A DNA stretch of 64,000 bases, from assembly GCA_017163975.1 (NCBI GenBank), contig JAFFSR010000344.1, forward strand, positions 124,001 to 188,000, written 5' to 3'. The position numbers were made by a program, and so were the translations under genes. The notes beneath the pieces are model-generated. The model did not search any database. It was not told the DNA's origin and worked only from the letters and a program-made list of their open reading frames with translations. Shown here one piece after another: positions 57,420-64,000 of the stretch. Numbering within the stretch: position 1 is the stretch's first letter; every line of letters starts with the position of its first letter. The DNA is from Anastatus disparis (Eukaryota; Arthropoda; Insecta; Hymenoptera; Eupelmidae).

Positions 57420-58110
57420 ATTTCTCTTCTTTCTGTTCTTTTTATTTTATTGGTATCTTTTTAAATTTATAATTTAAACAAATATAATGACTTGTCCGCA
57501 TTTAAGCTATGTTAAAACAATCATTTTTGTTAAAATAAAAAATCGTTTGGACTTGTTATTTTTTTATAAACTTGAAATGGCAATTAGATATCAAGCTCGA
57601 CAAACCTAACCTCAAAATACGATACATCAAAAATTTTTTAATAACTTTTTATGTATAGTATTTTCATGGATTTTTTGAGTTATTAGCACTTAAGTTTAAT
57701 CTTATAAATATTTTTATTGTAGTCAAATTTGATTAAATGCACCGTTTACTCATAAACTTGGAATGGAAACATTATTAAAAGAGGCAAAGCTTCGTCATGC
57801 TTTTAAGCATTGATTTGCTTAAAATTTGGGCAGTATGAGGGAAATAGCCCAAGAAACAAAATACACCCTATGTTGATGTATATTTTCACTCTAGGAGAGA
57901 TACTAATTCCAATCAAAAAATGTATCATTTTTTAAATATTTGGGATGAAAAAACTCAATTAATTTCTTATTTTATTTAAATGATTCTCTTAACATAGCTT
58001 TAGTGTAGAGAAGTCATTATATTTGTTTAAATAATATGATTACCAAGATATCAATAAACAAAATAAAGCAAAAACTGTTTCCAACAGCTCTGACATCCCG
58101 TTTAGGTTTC
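57420..58110. repeat. Inverted-repeat block, third copy at 63690-63890
   Basis: 57420-57640 and 57900-58110 are diverged inverted copies (TTTAAACAAATATAATGACTT, AAGCTATGTTAA, TGTCAGAGCTGTT on one side). A further copy of the left half sits at 63645-63890 in opposite orientation, including TCAAGCT-GACAAACCTAACCTC. No coding content. Confidence 0.6.
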
Positions 58111-58187
58111 TAAAATTTTTTTAATATATAATTTTGGTGTTGGGAGATAGAAAATTTACCAATTTTCATCCCATATCCTCTATTTAA

Positions 58188-58546
58188 GGTAGTCCCGTCG
58201 TAAACTATAGTTTGTGATTTATAAAAATTAAAAAGAGGTATAATCTTTTGAAACTTTCAACAAAATAAGTTTTTATTATTTCATATATTATTCTTGTAAA
58301 ATTTCAGCTAACTTTACCGATCATTTCTTTAAAATAATCTCATTCAAAGTTCGATCGTTTTAGATCTAATAGTAATAAAAAGATAAAGTCTAAGTAAATA
58401 TATTGTAGAAAAACCGTCGGCAAAGCAACCTTAAATTTTAAGGATATAATATTTGAAATAAAAACTAACATTATTAAAAGTTTCAAAACATTATACGTAT
58501 TTTTAATTTTTATGATTAACAAACTAAATCTCACGACGGTACTACC
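58188..58546. mobile_element. 359-bp MITE with TTAA duplication
   Basis: GGTAGTCCCGTCGT and (reversed) GGTAGTACCGTCGTGAG ends are flanked by TTAA (58184-58187 and 58547-58550). The arms pair for about 70 bp. TTAA duplications are typical of piggyBac and Kolobok elements; the termini do not decide between them. Confidence 0.75.
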
Positions 58547-60261
58547 TTAAAGTACACTTATGGTATTATGCAACGATTAGTATACTATCATTAATATACT
58601 ACTTGTAGTACCTGCATATATTTTTTAACAATATGATTACTGAAATGAGATTAAAAGAAAAAAGCTTATAGCTTACGTCATTACATTTTTTGCATTTTAA
58701 AAACTTATATGTTTTTTGAGTATAAATAACAGTGAAACTATATTCTGATATTTAAAAAAATATAGTTATATAATCACACTCGTAAAATACGTAGTCATCT
58801 GCTGGTTTAAAGAAATAATATTTTACATAAGAAAGTTGAGTTTTAAAATTAATTTTGATCGAGGATTTTTTATGTATATATTTTTTTAAGTCAATATTTA
58901 TTGTTAATGTTTGATTGGAAAATAGAACTATCCTTTAATAGATATTACAACTTTAATATTTATTAAAAGCACAAATAATTTTAAGAGATCATATCTCTGC
59001 CAATAATAAATGTAACTGTATTTTCAAAAAAGAAAATAAAAGATCTTCTACTCTAGTTTGCAAAAAAAATACGCCTGATAACCAGGATGTCAAAGAATAC
59101 AACGAAGAACAAAAAAAAAAATGAAAAAAAAAATGAAAAAAAGAATGGAAACTCTAAAATTAAGGCATTTTTTTGGTCACTCGCAGTAAATAATATGCTA
59201 TGTTACTATTTTTCCTGAATAGATAATTAAACTAGATACATTTTGGCGGATTCTACTAGTAGCTTGGGACGAATTTTATTAGTATAAAATTTCAACATTT
59301 TTATTAGCACTTCACATAAGTATTCGTGTCCTCATTCCCTTTATACTAACGTTTAAAGAAAAATAAGCGAAAAATTCGGAAAAACCTTGGTTTTGACAGG
59401 TCGTTTAAGATATCTCTGTCACAGAAAGCTTTTCATAAATATTTTCCCATAGGAGTAAATCACAAGACCTTCAAAATTAGCCCTGGTAGATCCCTGTTAC
59501 TTTATCACATTAGGCGCTACTTAATTTTATCTAATAAAAAAATGTTTTGGAACATAGTTTGCCTGTGAGGAATCTGTTAAATTGTATTTTTTCAAGTCTT
59601 AAAATGGCTGTGTCTCGAGTTCTATTAAATTTAAAAGAACTTTGAAATTATGAAATTAAAGGTGATGAATCCTACTTTTAAAAAAATGTAGAGAACAGCC
59701 CCGCCGAAGAGATGGAGTACTTTTAAGTCCGTTTTCATGATAAAGAGGTGATTTTTAAGGAAATTTTCACGATTTTGGGCACACAGCTTGCAGAAAAAGC
59801 TTATATTATTAGGTTGAATAATTATTTCTTACTCTTTTGATGTAAATAAAGTAAACTGCGTTGTCGTGAAACAGGCAAATTCATTTTTAAGGCTTATACA
59901 CGTTGGATTAAGACATATACTTAAAAACAGAGAAAAAAATGAATTTTTTATCACAGGCAGGGTTTACCCATCTGTCTGTGTAGTTTAGTAGGTCTAGATC
60001 TTATTTTTTAAAGGTAAATAACTGATCCAAATAACTTCTGCTAGGAATTTTAGAGTTTGGGAAAAAACTGTATTAAATTCGAAATAATGCATACTGTAGT
60101 TCTTAATACATTTTTACACTAAAATATATACTTCTAGAAAAACTTTAATTAAAAATTATTAATTTTGCACTGTATTTATCTGAAAGTTATCTACCTTACT
60201 GATGTGAAATAAAAATAAACATATTTACTGTATTAATATATACTTGGGGGACAAGATATTT

Positions 60262-60606
60262 TTCTCCATGCGTACTTCAAATGGCAGTGCTGTATATTTT
60301 ACCACATACGTAAGAGAATTTCGAATTATATATTGAGTTCCACATCACGATTATTTTGTTTTTTCAGATAGGTTATTTATCAAAGCTCAAATAATAACAA
60401 TTCAAATTTCATTACAAATAGAATTATAAAAAAACAAATGTTACTTTATGAAATTATAATTCGAATAATAAAAAAAGAAAGTAAGATTGTATGTTTACTA
60501 AAATTATGTCATCAATTAATGAAGTAATTATGATGCAAAATTTTCTGCTTGATTTAGAATTGTCTTATATCTGTGGTAAAATATGCGATACTGTCATTTG
60601 AAATTA
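60262..60606. repeat. Short inverted-repeat element
   Basis: CTTCAAATGGCAGTGCTGTA then TATTTTACCACAT at 60267 pairs with GTGGTAAAATATGCGATACT then GTCATTTGAAAT ending near 60604. The 260-bp interior is AT-rich without an ORF. Confidence 0.55.
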
Positions 60607-60729
60607 TCCTTTTCCCGAAGTGTACAAATATAAATTTTAAACATATAGATGTGTGGATTAACGTGTTTATGTGTAATTTTACACACTAACCAGGAGAGTG
60701 TGTGACATTCGGATCATAGATCTTGATGA

Positions 60730-61355
60730 AACTTAGGGATATATTTTTAGGTACCAGAACACGAGAAAAGCCACAGTGCTTCGGTTTAACGTTTCGAAAA
60801 ATTGAAATTATGAACGTTTATAACCTTCTTCTCAGAAAAATGTAAAAAAAAAGTTCGTAATTAAAGTGTGAATAATTCTATCTAGAAATGTCTTCAATCA
60901 ATTCACAATAACCAAAATGAAAGTACAGAGAGCAAGCTTTAATTTGCTGTTTTCAGAATTGAGAAATAATAATTAGAACCACAGTTATGTTTATTCAAAT
61001 TTAAGCAACTAGAAAATACCAAAAATCATCTTAATTCTAAGGACGATAATTTTTGGTATTTTCTTGTTGCTTAAATTTGAATAAACATAACTGTGGTTCT
61101 AATTATTATTTCTCAATTCTAAAAACAGCAAATTAAAGCTTGCTCTCTGTACTTTCATTTTGGTTATTGTGAATTGATTGATGACATTTCTAGATAGAAT
61201 TATTCACACTTTTAATTAAGAGCTCTTTTTTATATTTTTCTGAATATAAGACTATAAACGTCCATAACTTAAATTTTCCAAAGCCTTGGATCGCAACGCT
61301 GTGGTTTTACTCATGTTTTGGTACCTAAAAACATATAAAATGATAATCTCATGAG
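60730..61355. repeat. About 620-bp foldback
   Basis: The arms meet near 61030: TTTGAATAAACATAACTGTG, ACAGCAAATTAAAGCTTGCT, CTGTACTTTCATTTTGGTTA and GAATTGATTG are perfect inverted copies. The outer parts (GGTACC AGAACA/TGTTTTGGTACC) are diverged. No ORF. Confidence 0.8.
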
Positions 61356-61488
61356 TCAAAATGATAAATTACATAAAAAACTATAAAAGCAATTTGCTTT
61401 GTGCACACTTTCTAGACTGTGTGAGAATGGGATACTTTGCATCTAAAAAACTAATAGGCAAAATTGAGTTGTGTTCACGCAGTTCAGA

Positions 61489-61640
61489 ATAGTACATTAT
61501 GTACTAAGGGCGCGAGATCGGGAATTTTGGCCCGAGTGTGAGTCTGGCTAATTTACGCGAGGGACATAAATTTCCGTCGTGCTCATGGTGCATATACTGT
61601 TTTTAACCCGAAGTGAAGAAACACTTTTTCTCCTGCTTAA
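61489..61640 (+). repeat. ATAGTACATT-family short element, copy 5
   Basis: It begins ATAGTACATTATGTACTAAG and continues GGGCGCGAGATCGGGAATT, GGCCCGAGTGTGAG and CGCGAGGGACATAAATTTCC, ending near GGTGCATATACTGTTTTTAA. This aligns over its length with copy 1 at 22-154. A CTCCTGCTTAAGCAGGAG hairpin follows at 61630. Confidence 0.55.
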
Positions 61641-61680
61641 GCAGGAGGGAAAGTGCTACTTTGCGCCCGGAGGGTGAAAA

Positions 61681-62330
61681 AAAATATTTTCAATTCATGG
61701 GTAAAGTGTCGTCCTGATCATTAACATTATATTTCCAATATGTTGGCAATATTTATAAAAAACTTTTTCATACATAGGACATAAGTTGATAAAAGTATTT
61801 TCTATATATGGGTGATAGTCACAATTTCCACGAGTAAAATATTTGTTTTAAATGTTCCTGCTGCTGCGTACACCGTCATTTTTACATAATTCATGCCCAA
61901 ACTTTAAGCGCAATGAAGATTGCGTTTATGGTTCAGGCAGCCGAACTTCTTATTTGTTTGTACGTTTTTTTACAAGGTAAAGAATTATTATTTGTTTGAG
62001 ATCTATGCGGGATGGAGTGATATTACTATTAAACAATTTCTCATGTACTTTTCGCTTGATGTAGTGAAAATTTGTATATACACTTCGAAAGTAAAATATG
62101 CAAGCATTTCCTGTGTAAATAGCGTCCTCATTTTATTTGGGCATCAACTATTTCACACAGCGCTTATTTAGTCTATTTTACTTTTTCGATGTATAATATA
62201 CTATTTCGATGAAATTTTTATCAATGCTGGAAAAATAAATATTTAGCCTTATTATAAAACTTTGAATAGCAGAAAAAAAAAAAAAAAAAACAGCAAACCG
62301 AAAATTTCTAAACAAACTGAAAAATCTTAC
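61681..62330. other. Probable CNOT1 intron sequence
   Basis: An 83-codon frame at 61920-62171 shows no domain and is probably chance. An A-run occurs at 62273-62290. The next CNOT1 exon (LFxSVARSCM) was not found here. Confidence 0.4.
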
Positions 62331-62779
62331 TTTTCGATTTCATGAGCACAGTGTACGAATTCATGCTGCCAGAATTTGTATGATGGATTTTTTATAAGCT
62401 CAATGAAAGTAATGAGCAAACCCCATGGATGTGGTCGATTGACGATAAGTCTTTCCAACAAAACACGTGTAATTTGCTCTTGAATTGCTTCGGTGTTTGC
62501 TTCGGAGAAAAGGTAGAGCAATGTACAGCTAAAATAATGTGTATGACTATTGGGATAGCGTAGTTGATTGGCTATAGCATTTAAGAATAAATAGCGGCCC
62601 TCCGTATCAAGATCTACCGCAAGATTCTGGAAAATGTCCATATGCGCTGAATGAGCGATTGTTGTCATATTCGGTGTGTGACCTTTATTGCGGATATAGG
62701 CAATCGCTTGGGTACCCACATAGAGCACGAGAGCATTCATTAGTTGGATGTTATATCGCATACCTGGTTCTTGAGAAAC
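62331..62779 (-). CDS. CNOT1: CNOT1 (CCR4-NOT scaffold) internal exon, Not1 C-terminal region
   Basis: This 449-bp minus-strand exon encodes part of the conserved Not1 C-terminal domain: [100 protein letters not shown] and [14 protein letters not shown], ending [11 protein letters not shown]. The acceptor is TTAAACAG before 62779 and the donor GTAAG at 62330-62326, both canonical, and there are no stops. In animals this domain binds NOT2/NOT3 in the deadenylase complex that shortens mRNA poly(A) tails. Adjacent exons lie outside the window or beyond long TE-filled introns. Residues are almost as in other animals, so the gene is under strong constraint and probably functional. Confidence 0.9.
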
Positions 62780-63069
62780 CTGTTTAATAGAATGATGTTT
62801 GCAATCATATTTACACAAATTGTACCTACCCTAAAAGTTTTTAAGGTTTGACTAAATGGAACATTAAAAACTTAAAAACTTTTAAGATTGCAATTAAATT
62901 AAGAACTTTACTAAAATTTGATATATTTCTAATCTATTTTTAAACAAATTCAATAAATTAAACATATAGCTTTTATTGTAACCCTGGTAGAAAAATAGAT
63001 AAAACATGTTCGGTTAACTGACTGTTGGCTATATCTCGTCGCTACATAGTCGTGATAAAAAAACGATAA
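62780..63069 (-). other. CNOT1 intron upstream of the exon
   Basis: AT-rich, with a branch/pyrimidine-type stretch next to the acceptor. No other feature. Confidence 0.5.
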
Positions 63070-63152
63070 ATATGTATAGTATCATATACTATATATGTAT
63101 AGTATGTGATAGTATCATATACTATATATGTATAGTATATGATAGTATTCTA
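63070..63152. repeat. Short tandem repeat, about 37-bp unit
   Basis: ATATGTATAGTAT(A)TGATAG and TATCATATACTATATATGTA alternate about twice, forming an imperfect self-complementary tract. Confidence 0.7.
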
Positions 63153-63159
63153 CAGTCTC

Positions 63160-64000
63160 TACAAATATAAAAAATATAATTTTAAAATAAATTAATTAAA
63201 ATCCTTCTTTTATTGTTTGAAATAAATTAGTAATGAAATAAGTTGGACATAATTACTTATTTAAATTCAAATTATTTATAAGTATTGGATCTGCATATGA
63301 GGAAAAATAAAAAACAATTTTTTTTTCGAAGCACATTGCTGATTGTTTTATTTTAAATTATTCACTTTAAATAATAAAAAAAAACACAGGGCTCGTGGTT
63401 TTTGAAAATCTTTTTTTTTTACTCTAATAGTTTGCTTAAGAGCATGCACGGAAAAAGGAAAATACCTGAAAAGAATGTACTAATTTGAGTCAGTACTAGA
63501 AAGAATATTACCAGTCGTTTTTTAATTGATACTCAGTATATATTTTAAAACGACCTATATAAGTACATTTTTTAACGCGACTCGTCCCAAGAATTGTGTG
63601 GTATAGTACCGAATTTTTCCGTACTACGGGACTAAATTATCTTTTACTAACATAGTATACATAAAAAGTTATATACAAACTTACGATGTATAGTATTTCG
63701 AGGTTAGGTTTGTCAAGCTTGATCTAACTTTCAATCCAAGTTTATAAAAGAAATAAATTCAAATGACTTTTTATTTTAACAAAAATAATTGTACTAACAT
63801 AGCTATAGCGCGGATAAGTTAGAATATTTGTTTGATTAATGAATTTAAAAAGATGTCAACAAAATAAAAAAAGCAAAAATCGATTCTAACAGCTCTGACA
63901 TCCTGTTAAGTTGAAAATTAATTATTAGTAATTTAAAAGGGTTATATATTATAAAAATGATTTTAGAATCATCAATTTTTAATTCTAGTATGGGAAAATC
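63160..64000. other. AT-rich DNA with a dispersed repeat copy at 63645-63890
   Basis: No gene is seen. 63645-63890 is the opposite-orientation copy of 57420-57665 (AACATAGCTATAG, CAGCTCTGACATCC, GAGGTTAGGTTTGTC). Confidence 0.5.

Larger units (their letters stand above)
55479..60064. mobile_element. 4.6-kb foldback element
   Basis: TTTCCCAAACTCTGAAATTC and its inverse (GAATTTTAGAGTTTGGGAAA) are the ends. The arms share AACTTCTGCTAGGAAT, AGATCTAGACCTACTAAACT, GATTTTTAAGGAAATTTTC, a GCCCAAAATCGTGAAAATTT block, GTCCGTTTTCAT and AGATATCTCTGTCACAGAAA. The left arm (to about 57000) is lengthened by the 760-bp insert at 55693-56452; the right arm begins about 59330. The interior (57000-59330) holds a further inverted repeat and a TTAA-flanked MITE. 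No transposase is seen. Confidence 0.75.

Noticed and set aside
61920..62171. 83-codon ORF next to the CNOT1 exon
   Set aside because: No domain, AT-driven composition, no splice or promoter support; not CNOT1 sequence.

Overview
The window looks like a transposon-dense, AT-rich stretch of an arthropod nuclear genome, most likely an insect. Only one ordinary host exon is recognisable: an exon of CNOT1, the CCR4-NOT scaffold, at 62331-62779 on the minus strand with both splice sites. Almost everything else is mobile DNA in various states of decay. The retroelement types (Penelope with GIY-YIG, an I/Jockey-like LINE, gypsy) and the mariner type would fit a hymenopteran, but this is inference; no species can be named.

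Region by region. 1-9.4 kb: a foldback, then a minus-strand Penelope-like element (PLE). The PLE is split by a full-length 5.48-kb LINE with a 13-bp target duplication and by a 296-bp TA-flanked MITE, and it ends in an inverted copy of its own tail. 10.9-28.8 kb: a Russian-doll nest. A CACTG-ended DNA transposon (10941-28778) carries a decayed transposase-like gene. A MITE and a second LINE (13367-27992) interrupt it. That LINE's ORF1 is split by a 9.8-kb giant foldback (14778-24599) with minisatellite-filled arms, which itself holds further TIR elements. 29-37.4 kb: a degenerate gypsy retrotransposon lacking most of its reverse transcriptase, with two nested MITEs showing 8-bp duplications in its leader. 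37.4-41.1 kb: a foldback with a 3-bp duplication containing a 5'-truncated LINE. 41.5-46.4 kb: a long TA microsatellite, a dead LINE, and a foldback containing a tail-to-tail PLE. 46.6-49.4 kb: a mariner/IS630 transposase pseudogene interrupted by a 674-bp palindrome with a TAA duplication. 49.7-52.4 kb: an unrecognised dead ORF and a gypsy integrase remnant. 52.4-61.7 kb: AT-rich DNA with a recombinase-like ORF fragment, a tRNA-like segment and several more foldbacks. 62-64 kb: the CNOT1 exon and its introns.

The genes do not form a pathway. The unifying theme is layered insertion and an unusually high density of long inverted repeats (about twenty in 64 kb). Many can be delimited exactly because removing the insert restores a reading frame or an empty target site.
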